From: Bacteroidota bacterium
GTDB lineage: Bacteria > Bacteroidota > Bacteroidia > JABEUT01
Assembly (NCBI GenBank): GCA_013288345.1
Contig: JABDCA010000032.1
Location: 1 to 32,531, forward strand
Direction of reading: 5' to 3'
Length of the DNA: 32,531 bases
Part shown: one piece after another, positions 25,759-32,531 of the stretch
How the letters are laid out: the number at the start of each line of letters is the position of its first letter
How positions within the stretch are numbered: position 1 is the first letter of the stretch
Position numbers and translations under genes: made by a program
Notes under the pieces: generated by a model
Database searches by the model: none
What the model was told of the DNA's origin: nothing
Seen by the model: only the letters and a program-made list of their open reading frames with translations

Positions 25759-27237
25759 TTAACGCTTATAGAGTTCATACTTCTCCCCTTTCGCAACAAG
25801 GGTTTTAAAGATTGCAGGTTGTGATTCATTATTGCTTCTGTCGAGTATATAGTACTCGTGTTTTGCAGAATCCATATCGAGGCTGATGTTAAAACTCCTG
25901 ACAAAGTAGTTGTGAAGGCTCCAGTCTTGCCAGGTATCTTTTGATACATTCACATCGCTTCCGGCAGGGATCATTTTACCAAAGGCATACACATCATGCA
26001 GTTTGTCTTTATCACGCCCGGCTTGACCAAAGCCTATGCACGAAACCACAAGGCTAATAACCACAAATGCTGAAGTAAGGCCAACCCATAACTTATAAAG
26101 GTTCGATTTCAAATCGATCTTTTTAATAAAGATACTAAGTGCAGGAACAGCAATCAGCGACAAGGCTATAGCATAGTAAGGCAGTGAAGGAACAAGGTAA
26201 AACACACGTTGCTCCTTTGTAACAATAAGCGGGAAAGATGCAGAAACACCAATCAATACAAAGAGCTTTATATTCCTTTTGTATGTAGTATCATCAAATT
26301 GAGCCTTTACAGTTTTCAAACCCTTTGCAAATAGCAGTATTGCAGTAATTATAACAGGAGGCATAAGTTGAACAAAGAAGAGTTGTATAAGCAAATAGAA
26401 CCTTGTATCTACATTAGATACTTGTTGTATACTGTTAATTACCCTGTCGTTCAGGTAAGCGGTAAGGCTATTGTAAATGGTATCGTTAGCAAGTAGCAGT
26501 GCATATATAATAAACGGAACAATAATAGCCATACCTGAGAACACAATAACATTGATAGGGTTGTACTTTGGCTTTACAACAATGAAATAAAATATAGGTA
26601 TTACAATTGGAAACAAACCCGGAAAGCCCTTGCACAACGAAGCTATCACAGTGAACGCAGAACCCAACACAACCCAACCAAGACGCTGCTTTAACAAGCC
26701 TTTATAAATGAACAAGACCGCTATAAGAATGAAAACACCCATTGTATTCTCCTCCAGGTTATTGCTGTATGCAAAGAAGCAGGCAGGCATTATTATCCAG
26801 AAGAACACAGGCAACCAGCTCATGCTCTTCCATTCTTCGTTGTCATTGTTTATGAGCTTCCAAATTTTTGTAATGAGCAATGCAGAGATACAAACCGTCA
26901 AAAATGAATAGCCACGTTCTACATATATACTATCGCCAAAAGTTTTATAGAACAAGGCTTGTAAACCAAATGTAAGTGGTGGTTGCTGATGAAAGAAAGT
27001 GAACAAATAGTTATCGAAATACGGATGCCAGAAGGTGCCTTTACCAATGGCAAGGTTGTGTGCAATGGCAGCATACAATACACCATCGGTAAACATGCCA
27101 TCTTTAACCAGGCGCGAAAACACCAGTACAATGATTGCACCAATAGTTAAAAGCCAGAATGGTATTTGTTCTTTTGATTTCAATGTTGTTGGAAATGGTC
27201 GTTCAAATATAAGAATTAGGAATTGGTACCAATACAT
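25759..27237 (-). CDS. Membrane glycosyltransferase of the GT-C (family 39/ArnT-like) type
   Basis: A 492-residue polytopic protein with about ten to eleven hydrophobic segments. The region after the first segment (MFTDGVLYAAIAHNLA...GTFWHPYF, then HQQPPL) matches the first periplasmic loop of polyprenyl-phosphate-dependent glycosyltransferases, with the conserved Asp in FTDG likely catalytic. A small soluble C-terminal part follows the last membrane segment (~405-492). It probably transfers a sugar from a lipid carrier to protein or lipid A on the outer face of the inner membrane; donor and acceptor cannot be told. The start is uncertain: the first ATG gives MYWYQFLILIFERP, a plausible short leader before the first span. 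Confidence 0.85.
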   Translation of the reverse strand: MYWYQFLILIFERPFPTTLKSKEQIPFWLLTIGAIIVLVFSRLVKDGMFTDGVLYAAIAHNLAIGKGTFWHPYFDNYLFTFFHQQPPLTFGLQALFYKTFGDSIYVERGYSFLTVCISALLITKIWKLINNDNEEWKSMSWLPVFFWIIMPACFFAYSNNLEENTMGVFILIAVLFIYKGLLKQRLGWVVLGSAFTVIASLCKGFPGLFPIVIPIFYFIVVKPKYNPINVIVFSGMAIIVPFIIYALLLANDTIYNSLTAYLNDRVINSIQQVSNVDTRFYLLIQLFFVQLMPPVIITAILLFAKGLKTVKAQFDDTTYKRNIKLFVLIGVSASFPLIVTKEQRVFYLVPSLPYYAIALSLIAVPALSIFIKKIDLKSNLYKLWVGLTSAFVVISLVVSCIGFGQAGRDKDKLHDVYAFGKMIPAGSDVNVSKDTWQDWSLHNYFVRSFNISLDMDSAKHEYYILDRSNNESQPAIFKTLVAKGEKYELYKR

Positions 27238-27260
27238 AACCCAATAGCATAGTGGAGTTC

Positions 27261-27363
27261 GCGTTAGGGATAGAAGCGGTTACCCCGCAGCGCAGCGAGG
27301 AGTATGAGCGGATAGCCTGCCTGTCGGCAGACAGGCCCGACCCGAGGAACGAGGGGAACGCCC
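27261..27363. repeat. GCGTTAGGG...AACGCCC intergenic repeat, copy A
   Basis: It opens with GCGTTAGGGAT-GAAGCGG and ends in GGGGAACGCCC, so the ends are near-inverted repeats. Core pieces CCGCAGCGCAGCGAGGA and GGCCCGACCC are shared with copy B (28911-28995). A perfect 7-bp hairpin, GCCTGTC/GACAGGC, is inserted in the middle. It is GC-rich against AT-rich surroundings. Confidence 0.75.
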
Positions 27364-27373
27364 AAGTATAGAA

Positions 27374-27397
27374 TACACTTCGACAAGCTCAGTGTGA
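27374..27397. repeat. REP-like ACACTTCGACAAGCTCAGTGTGAC unit
   Basis: This short sequence with ACACT/AGTGT ends is a familiar interspersed intergenic repeat of Bacteroidota and other genomes. It sits directly upstream of the aspartate kinase gene, 40 bases from the preferred start. Confidence 0.5.
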
Positions 27398-27438
27398 CTT
27401 TGATTTATTATTTTTACTACTCAGATATAAATAGAATT

Positions 27439-28767
27439 ATGGAAGTTTTAAAATTTGGAGGAACATCGGTAGGCTCTGCAGAGCGCATGAAATCAGTTGC
27501 GGAACTTATAAACTATCCGGGCAAGAAGATAGTAGTGCTATCTGCCATGTCGGGTACAACGGACCATTTGGTGAAGATAACCCAGGCATTGCTAAAGAAG
27601 GAAACAACCCAAGCCATACAATTGATAAGCGACCTTGAACCCCGCTACCGCAAAACGGTTCAGGAGCTTTATACCAGTCCTGCTTATGTGCACAAGGGCA
27701 ATGAACTGATAACAGAGCACTTTGCCTTTTTGTTATCGTTTACACAAGACATGTTTACCCCCAATGAGGAGAAAACTATTCTGGCAGAAGGTGAACTGCT
27801 GTCTACCGCGCTGTTTCAGTTTTACCTGGAGGAGCAGAAGATAGCATCGGTGTTGTTGCCGGCGCTTAACTTTATGCGCATAGATAAGGAAGGCGAACCC
27901 GACCTGCCTTACATTGAAGAACACCTGAACAAAGAACTTGCCAAACACCCGCATAGCGGGCTTTTTATAACACAGGGTTATATATGCCGCAACCCATTTG
28001 GGCAAGTAGATAACCTGAAACGCGGCGGAAGCGATTACACCGCATCGTTGGTGGGTGCTGCAGTATATGCCAAAGAGATACAGATATGGACCGACATTGA
28101 TGGCATGCACAACAACGATCCGCGATATGTGCAGGGCACCTACCCTATTGCTGAGTTGTCGTTTGATGAAGCGGCTGAGTTGGCTTACTTCGGGGCGAAG
28201 ATATTGCACCCTGCTTGTATATTGCCGGCTCAAAAACGCAAAGTACCTGTGCGATTGCTGAATACCATGCAACCCAAAGCCAAGGGTACACTCATCAGCG
28301 AAACGGCTGAAGGCCACAACATAAAAGCTGTTGCTGCCAAAGACAACATTATTGTGATTAAGATTAAATCGGCACGAATGCTTATGGCTTATGGTTTTTT
28401 GCGAAGTGTGTTTGAAGTATTTGAGCGTTACAAAACACCTATCGATATGATCACTACTTCGGAGGTGGCTGTATCGCTTACCATTGATATGAACGATCAT
28501 CTGGATGTGATAATAGAAGAACTGGAACGCTTCGGTACCGTTGATGTGGAGATAAACCAAACCATCATTTGCATTGTAGGCGACTTCCTGGCCGACAAGC
28601 ATGGTTATGCGCTGAACATATTCGATGCGCTTAAAGATATTCCACTGCGGATGATATCGTATGGAGGAAGCACCAACAACATTTCGGTACTTATACATGG
28701 CAACGATAAAAAGAAAGCGCTATTGGCATTGAATGAAGGAGTTTTTAAGAAATTAGTGAAAAGCTAA
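27439..28767 (+). CDS. lysC: Aspartate kinase
   Basis: Phosphorylates L-aspartate, the first step to lysine, threonine, methionine and diaminopimelate. With the ATG at 27439 the product has 442 residues and begins MEVLKFGGTSVGS, the conserved nucleotide/aspartate-binding motif. An upstream in-frame start at 27394 would add an unlikely 15-residue leader encoded partly by a repeat. KRGGSDYTASLVGAA (~193-207) and WTDIDGMHNNDPR mark the kinase domain. The C-terminal ~145 residues form the ACT regulatory domains, suggesting feedback control by lysine or threonine. It is followed on the same strand by lysA, a pathway partner, after a 272-bp repeat-bearing gap. There is no fused homoserine dehydrogenase. 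Confidence 0.95.
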   Translation: MEVLKFGGTSVGSAERMKSVAELINYPGKKIVVLSAMSGTTDHLVKITQALLKKETTQAIQLISDLEPRYRKTVQELYTSPAYVHKGNELITEHFAFLLSFTQDMFTPNEEKTILAEGELLSTALFQFYLEEQKIASVLLPALNFMRIDKEGEPDLPYIEEHLNKELAKHPHSGLFITQGYICRNPFGQVDNLKRGGSDYTASLVGAAVYAKEIQIWTDIDGMHNNDPRYVQGTYPIAELSFDEAAELAYFGAKILHPACILPAQKRKVPVRLLNTMQPKAKGTLISETAEGHNIKAVAAKDNIIVIKIKSARMLMAYGFLRSVFEVFERYKTPIDMITTSEVAVSLTIDMNDHLDVIIEELERFGTVDVEINQTIICIVGDFLADKHGYALNIFDALKDIPLRMISYGGSTNNISVLIHGNDKKKALLALNEGVFKKLVKS

Positions 28768-28780
28768 AAATTGTGATTAA

Positions 28781-28884
28781 TTTGATGATTTGAAAATTTG
28801 ACGATTTGAAAATGCAAATGCACCAAAATGTCGTTTGCGTTAGGGACTTTAGTTAATTAGGAATTAAAAATTACGAATTACGAA
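28781..28884. repeat. Low-complexity TTTGAAAATTTGACGATTTG and ATTACGAATTACGAAT tracts
   Basis: GATGATTTGAAAATTTGACG-type units (28781-28814) and AATTAAAAATTACGAATTACG-type units (28861-28884) are short tandem degenerate repeats. They flank a fragment of the GCGTTAGGG family at 28837-28845. All lie in the lysC-lysA gap. Confidence 0.55.
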
Positions 28885-28910
28885 TAGCACAGCCAAGTAT
28901 AGTGTCGTTT

Positions 28911-28995
28911 GCGTTAGGGATTGCAGCGGATAGCCCGCAGCGTAGCGAGGACTTGAAGCGTAAAGCCCGACCCCACGTGCATCGGGGGTAACGCC
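28911..28995. repeat. GCGTTAGGG...TAACGCC intergenic repeat, copy B
   Basis: It starts GCGTTAGGGATTGCAGCGGA and ends GGGGGTAACGCC, with GCGTTA/TAACGC as perfect terminal inverted repeats. CCGCAGCG-AGCGAGGA and AAGCCCGACCC match copy A at 27261. A solitary GCGTTAGGG fragment with the same upstream TCGTTT lies at 28837. Confidence 0.75.
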
Positions 28996-29039
28996 CAAAG
29001 AAGTTAAAAGTGAATAGTGAAAAATAAAATTGAGATAAT

Positions 29040-30197
29040 ATGTTTTCTGCAGACCTGATAAAGAAGTTTAAGAACACCCCAACGCCGTTCTACTATTACG
29101 ATACGGCGTTGCTCAACAAAACGCTGCAACAAGCCACTGCTGCTGCCAAAAAGCACGATATTGAGATGCACTATGCCCTCAAGGCAAATGCAAATCCTCG
29201 CTTGCTAAAAGTTATACAAAGCCATGGCGCCGGTGCCGATTGTGTTAGTATTAACGAGGTGTTGCGTGCCATTGAATGCGGATTTCCGGTGAGTAAAATT
29301 GTATTTGCAGGCGTAGGCAAAAGCGATGAAGAGATCAGTATTGCGGTGAACGAAGGCATATTTTGTTTCAACAGCGAATCGTTGGAGGAGATCGAGATTA
29401 TTGACGCTATTGCGGCAAAGCACCACAAAAAGGCGCAGGTAGCATTGCGCATAAACCCAAACGTAAACGCCCACACCCACCATTATATTACCACGGGCCT
29501 CGAAGAGAACAAGTTTGGCATAAACATGTGGGAACTGGAAAAGGTGCTGGATGCGCTGAAGAAGTGCAAACACATATCGCTGGTGGGACTGCACTTTCAC
29601 ATTGGTTCGCAAATTACCGACCTGAATGTGTTTAAGACCCTCTGCCTGCGGGTGAACGAAATACAACAATGGTTTGCCGACCGCAACATTTACGTACCTA
29701 ACCTTAACCTGGGCGGTGGCCTGGGCATTGATTACTATAACCCCGACCAGAATGCCATTGTAGATTTTGATAAATACTTCGGCATTTTCAGACAGTTTTT
29801 AAAAATAAACCCCGGCCAAAAACTGCATACCGAACCAGGAAGGGCCCTGGTGGCTCAATGCGGCACACTGATTGCAAAAGCTTTGTACGTAAAAAAAGGT
29901 ATACAGAGCAACTTTATAATATTAGATGCCGGCATGACCGAACTCATTCGCCCTGCGCTTTACCAATCGTACCACAAAATTGAGAACATTACGAGCAAAG
30001 CTGCCGAGACCTTAAAGTACGATGTGGTGGGCCCTATCTGCGAATCGTCGGACTGCTTTGGTAAGGCCATCGACCTGCCCGAAACCCTGCGTGGCGATCT
30101 GTTTGCTTTGCGCTCTGCCGGTGCCTACGGCGAAAGCATGGCCCTCGATTATAATCTGCGTACGAGGGCTAAAGGGTATTTGGCTGAGGACCTATAG
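29040..30197 (+). CDS. lysA: Diaminopimelate decarboxylase
   Basis: A PLP-dependent enzyme that converts meso-diaminopimelate to L-lysine, the last step of lysine synthesis. The 385-residue product is slightly short but complete for the family. The PLP lysine is Lys48 in YALKAN. HFHIGSQI, LNLGGGLGI and TEPGRALVAQ line the cofactor site. CESSDCFG carries the active-site cysteine, and GAYGESMALDYN is the C-terminal substrate-binding motif. The ATG at 29040 fits the usual N-terminus TPFYYYD. It lies downstream of lysC on the same strand, separated by repeat elements, so independent transcription is possible. Confidence 0.96.
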   Translation: MFSADLIKKFKNTPTPFYYYDTALLNKTLQQATAAAKKHDIEMHYALKANANPRLLKVIQSHGAGADCVSINEVLRAIECGFPVSKIVFAGVGKSDEEISIAVNEGIFCFNSESLEEIEIIDAIAAKHHKKAQVALRINPNVNAHTHHYITTGLEENKFGINMWELEKVLDALKKCKHISLVGLHFHIGSQITDLNVFKTLCLRVNEIQQWFADRNIYVPNLNLGGGLGIDYYNPDQNAIVDFDKYFGIFRQFLKINPGQKLHTEPGRALVAQCGTLIAKALYVKKGIQSNFIILDAGMTELIRPALYQSYHKIENITSKAAETLKYDVVGPICESSDCFGKAIDLPETLRGDLFALRSAGAYGESMALDYNLRTRAKGYLAEDL

Positions 30198-30208
30198 GCA
30201 AGCTTTTC

Positions 30209-30268
30209 GGGTTGTTGAAAACTAGGTTTTATAAAACACAAAAGTAAATATTTTGTTTACTAATTTTG
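30209..30268 (+). promoter_or_regulatory. GGGTTGTTGAAAA box with TAATTTTG at fixed spacing, copy B
   Basis: GGGTTGTTGAAAA (30209-30221) and TAATTTTG (30261-30268) are separated by 39 bases, exactly as in copy A at 23252-23311. The intervening sequence is poorly conserved, which argues that spacing is selected or that the two are diverged copies of one element. Confidence 0.4.
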
Positions 30269-30486
30269 TATCAGAATTTGGAAATAACCACATCCAATGT
30301 CAACCACTAAAACCTATTTACCCATCCGTATAAATACGTATTTTCCTTCAAAAACTGCATTTCAGCATATTTTATATAGTTTCCATTATAAAAACATTTT
30401 ATATTAGCCATTAATCTCAACCCAACATTGTATTGATAACTAGCATATCAGCAGAATAAGGGGCCTATGATGAAAAAACAATTGCT

Positions 30487-30494
30487 TATCTTTG
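30487..30494 (+). promoter_or_regulatory. TAnnTTTG -7 element of the sce7726/sce7725 cassette
   Basis: TATCTTTG ends seven bases before the ATG at 30502, so initiation at normal distance would place the RNA 5' end at or very near the start codon. No -33 TTTG is visible at the normal spacing. Confidence 0.5.
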
Positions 30495-30501
30495 TAAAAG
30501 A

Positions 30502-31386
30502 ATGCTTACAGTAATTAATAATACAGATAGTTTGAGAAGTTTATCTCAAATTTTTTCCCCATCCAGTTTTGATAAAGCTATAAGGGCAAATGATATTAAG
30601 CGCATAGAAAGGAAGGTAAAAAAATATGTTTCAAGCACTTCCACATCAATAACTTATAAAAATTTAATAAACTTTCTATATACATCACTTGAAAAGGACT
30701 ATCGAAGTGAGTATTTTTATAAAAATAGACTATTAAATACTTTACTTGAAAAATATAGTTTAAACACAACTACAGTTCTAAATGAATTTAAAATTGGCAG
30801 TTCAATTGCAGACTTCATCCTTCTTAATGGAACAGCAAGAATTTATGAAATAAAAACGGACCTAGACAGTCTAGATAAATTGAACAAGCAGCTTAATGAT
30901 TATAAGCAGTTTGCAGATTTAGTTTATATAGTAACAAGCTCAAAGTATGTTACCAAAATTTTATCCGACTACTCAACTTCAACAATAGGCGTTATAGAAT
31001 TTACACAAGACAACAAATTCAAGGAGTATAAGAAAGCTGATAGTAATAAATCTTATTTTAGTCACTCTACCATTTTTAAAACACTTAGAAAGCCTGAATA
31101 TTTAGAAATAATTGGTAGTTATTTTGGTCATACACCCAAAGTACCTAATACCGAAATTTTCAAAACTTGCTTTGAATTAATTAATAAAATTGACGTTGTA
31201 GAATTTCAGAAAATAGCTTTTAATATTCTGAAGAAAAGAAAAATAAAATGTCCTGACTCTTGGGCATCAAATAAAACACCATTTGAACTTAAACAAATAT
31301 GCTATACGCTTGATTTTACAAATCAAGAATATGAGCACTTATATAAATTCTTAAATAAACCACTAAAATGTATTTCCCCTATCTAA
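30502..31386 (+). CDS. sce7726 family protein, PD-(D/E)XK nuclease-like
   Basis: A 294-residue protein matching the sce7726 family, whose function is not established. The core reads as a PD-(D/E)XK-type nuclease: Glu95 (LNEFKIG), Asp104 (SIADFILL), then Glu116-Ile-Lys118 (RIYEIKTDLD), followed by Gln130-x3-Tyr134 (QLNDYKQ), reminiscent of the QxxxY motif of RecB/Cas4-like nucleases. An N-terminal helical part (1-90) and a C-terminal ~120-residue helical part flank the core. It is visibly AT-richer than lysA (30% G+C in one 60-base line against 53% in a lysA line). It overlaps the next gene by 19 bases, indicating coupled translation. Nuclease activity is inferred from motifs. Confidence 0.85.
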   Translation: MLTVINNTDSLRSLSQIFSPSSFDKAIRANDIKRIERKVKKYVSSTSTSITYKNLINFLYTSLEKDYRSEYFYKNRLLNTLLEKYSLNTTTVLNEFKIGSSIADFILLNGTARIYEIKTDLDSLDKLNKQLNDYKQFADLVYIVTSSKYVTKILSDYSTSTIGVIEFTQDNKFKEYKKADSNKSYFSHSTIFKTLRKPEYLEIIGSYFGHTPKVPNTEIFKTCFELINKIDVVEFQKIAFNILKKRKIKCPDSWASNKTPFELKQICYTLDFTNQEYEHLYKFLNKPLKCISPI

Positions 31387-32315
31387 GAGGTAAGCAGTTT
31401 GAATTAATTGCACTAAAGGAACTTATCGGCTTATTGGCAAAGAATAACAATAAAGTTTCACCAATAATTGAACCTGTAAAGGATTCATCTACCTTAAAAA
31501 CCACAATACAAGGGCTTGTATCTAAAAATATCAATTTCAATATTGTTGTAAATCCCAAAGTGGGTGACATGCAAAAGGATCGAGATATATTAGAATTTCT
31601 AACTTTTTTAACTAAAGGATTAGCTGGGTATAGTAATTTTCAAATGGCAGTTATTCTAAATGAAAAAGAGAATCATAAAACAATAATAAATATATTAAAT
31701 AAATTTATCGCTGGAACTAAAATAGGGCTAACGTTAATCCATAACGCAGAGTTTGAAAATATTGGAAAAATCGTAAAAGAATATGAAACTGTTACCAAAG
31801 TAAAGTACAATGTACTTCATCTTCGTAAGACAGGCAAACGCTATTACCGTAATTTTGATTTAGGTACAGTTGTTGAATTAGATGACTGCTTTAGTTCTCA
31901 GGAAAAAAATGCCGATTATAAATTAGTTGAAGAAAGCAATTTTTCTGAAGAACATTTATATTACAAACAAGATGGGTTTGTTGGCTTCTCTGATTTCCTA
32001 ACTATTGGCGACATTTACGCTGTAAGTGGCTTCCTACCATACGCCGTTGCCATACATATTTCCTATAGCAATTCATCAAAAAAAATCAAGATTAGGCATT
32101 TTGTATCGGATTCAAATGATGACACTTCAGATATTGCAGGAAAGTTTAAAGAAGCTTTGGACAAGCTAATTGCGTGGTGTAATACCACTAAATTTAAAAC
32201 ACAGGCAATTGATTCCTTTTTTGATATGCACAAAACTGGACACTTTCCAGGATTAGGAACTGTCAAGAAATTATCTATAATGAATCATATTGAAGTGGTT
32301 TTAAGATTGATTTAG
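31368..32315 (+). CDS. sce7725 family protein
   Basis: A 315-residue protein. The N-terminus MYFPYLRGKQFELIALKEL is the hallmark of the sce7725 family, which is regularly paired with sce7726 and resembles phage-type 'beta' proteins. Function unknown. No signal peptide or membrane segment is visible. The C-terminal part contains a CNTTKFKTQAIDSFFDMHKTGHFPGLGT-type region (given by position ~277-302; key residues Cys, His, Gly-His-Phe-Pro) typical of a conserved terminal motif. The start inside the upstream gene is supported by the family N-terminus. It is AT-rich like its neighbours, and the next gene begins one base after its stop. Confidence 0.85.
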   Translation: MYFPYLRGKQFELIALKELIGLLAKNNNKVSPIIEPVKDSSTLKTTIQGLVSKNINFNIVVNPKVGDMQKDRDILEFLTFLTKGLAGYSNFQMAVILNEKENHKTIINILNKFIAGTKIGLTLIHNAEFENIGKIVKEYETVTKVKYNVLHLRKTGKRYYRNFDLGTVVELDDCFSSQEKNADYKLVEESNFSEEHLYYKQDGFVGFSDFLTIGDIYAVSGFLPYAVAIHISYSNSSKKIKIRHFVSDSNDDTSDIAGKFKEALDKLIAWCNTTKFKTQAIDSFFDMHKTGHFPGLGTVKKLSIMNHIEVVLRLI

Positions 32316-32316
32316 T

Positions 32317-32531
32317 ATGAATTGCTGCTCAGAATGTTTTTCAAGCTCTTATTTAAAAGGTGTTATAAATAGTAATACAACTATTGGTAATTGCAATTTC
32401 TGTGGTTCTAAAAATGTTGTAATATATAACCCTAGAGGATTATCACTATTTTTCCGAAGTATTTTTGATTTATATACCGTTAACTCGAAAACTGGTACTT
32501 CCATCGAAGTGCAGATTGAACTTGATTTTCA
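32317..32531 (+). CDS. N-terminal part of a third cassette gene, zinc-ribbon-like start (possible HEPN/RES-type protein), truncated by window end
   Basis: An open frame begins with ATG at 32317, one base after the sce7725 stop, and runs without a stop to the window edge (71 codons). It has Cys3/Cys4-x2-Cys7 and Cys26-x2-Cys29 (GNCNFCGSKN), a likely zinc-binding ribbon, followed by PRGLSLFFRSIFDLY. This layout resembles the N-terminal domain of HEPN/RES-domain proteins, where RES is an NAD+-degrading toxin fold, but the diagnostic RES part would lie outside the window. The gene is certainly co-oriented and probably co-transcribed with the two upstream genes; the family call is tentative. Confidence 0.6.
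   Translation, partial: MNCCSECFSSSYLKGVINSNTTIGNCNFCGSKNVVIYNPRGLSLFFRSIFDLYTVNSKTGTSIEVQIELDF

Larger units (their letters stand above)
30198..30501. other. AT-rich boundary between lysA and the sce7726/sce7725 cassette
   Basis: A 304-bp non-coding gap. It contains the GGGTTGTTGAAAA box and TAATTTTG motif (30209-30268), a GTAAA...TTTAC small inverted repeat (30244-30260) and the TATCTTTG element at 30487-30494. I see no RNA gene, tRNA or integrase site. Base composition falls from lysA into this region. Confidence 0.55.

Noticed and set aside
27394-27438. Upstream start for aspartate kinase
   Set aside because: It adds 15 residues (MTLIYYFYYSDINRI) beginning inside a REP-like repeat, whereas the ATG at 27439 gives the standard N-terminus.
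27733-28698. 321-codon minus-strand open frame
   Set aside because: It is entirely antisense to the unmistakable aspartate kinase gene and rich in His/Tyr/Cys as expected of a shadow frame.

Overview
The window looks like a chromosomal segment of a member of the Bacteroidota, probably of the Chitinophagales/Sphingobacteriales type. Two giant surface proteins carry the type IX secretion (T9SS) type B 'gliding motility-associated' C-terminal domain. Many genes are preceded by the Bacteroidota promoter -7 element TAnnTTTG, there are no obvious Shine-Dalgarno sequences, and housekeeping proteins such as YidC, the split PntAA/PntAB/PntB and IMP dehydrogenase have Bacteroidota-like form. No rRNA, tRNA or CRISPR array was recognised.

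Layout. (1) 1-9.8 kb, minus strand: two very large secreted proteins (1754 and 1432 aa) made of tandem Ig-like/PKD-like repeats with T9SS sorting domains, each with its own promoter and separated by a terminator hairpin. (2) 10.2-14.9 kb: yidC, then a convergent pair of tandem DedA membrane proteins, a small membrane protein and an aldo/keto reductase. (3) 15.2-18.2 kb: the proton-translocating NAD(P) transhydrogenase operon pntAA-pntAB-pntB. (4) 18.4-24.2 kb: a secreted tyrosine-rich protein flanked by an inverted pair of ~62-bp repeats, a large TPR-GAF-PAS-SpoIIE phosphatase, a GNAT acetyltransferase and a small secreted cysteine-containing protein. (5) 24.3-30.2 kb: guaB, a family-39-type glycosyltransferase, and the lysine-pathway genes aspartate kinase and diaminopimelate decarboxylase. 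(6) 30.5 kb to the end: a visibly AT-richer cassette of overlapping or abutting genes, sce7726 family (PD-(D/E)XK-like), sce7725 family, and the beginning of a third gene with a CxxC...CxxC N-terminus resembling HEPN/RES-type N-terminal domains. This is the best candidate for an uncharacterised, possibly defence-related, system.

The intergenic DNA is rich in structured repeats: four copies of a ~10-bp-phased AAAGTT(T/C)ATAAAGT / ACTTTATAAACTTT inverted array around yidC and pnt; a 152-bp MITE-like element with 16-bp perfect terminal inverted repeats; two full and two partial copies of a GCGTTAGGG...AACGCC repeat; a GTCATTGCGAGG REP-like unit; and two copies of a GGGTTGTTGAAAA box at identical spacing from a TAATTTTG motif. 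Functional assignments rest on motifs read by eye; no database search was possible.
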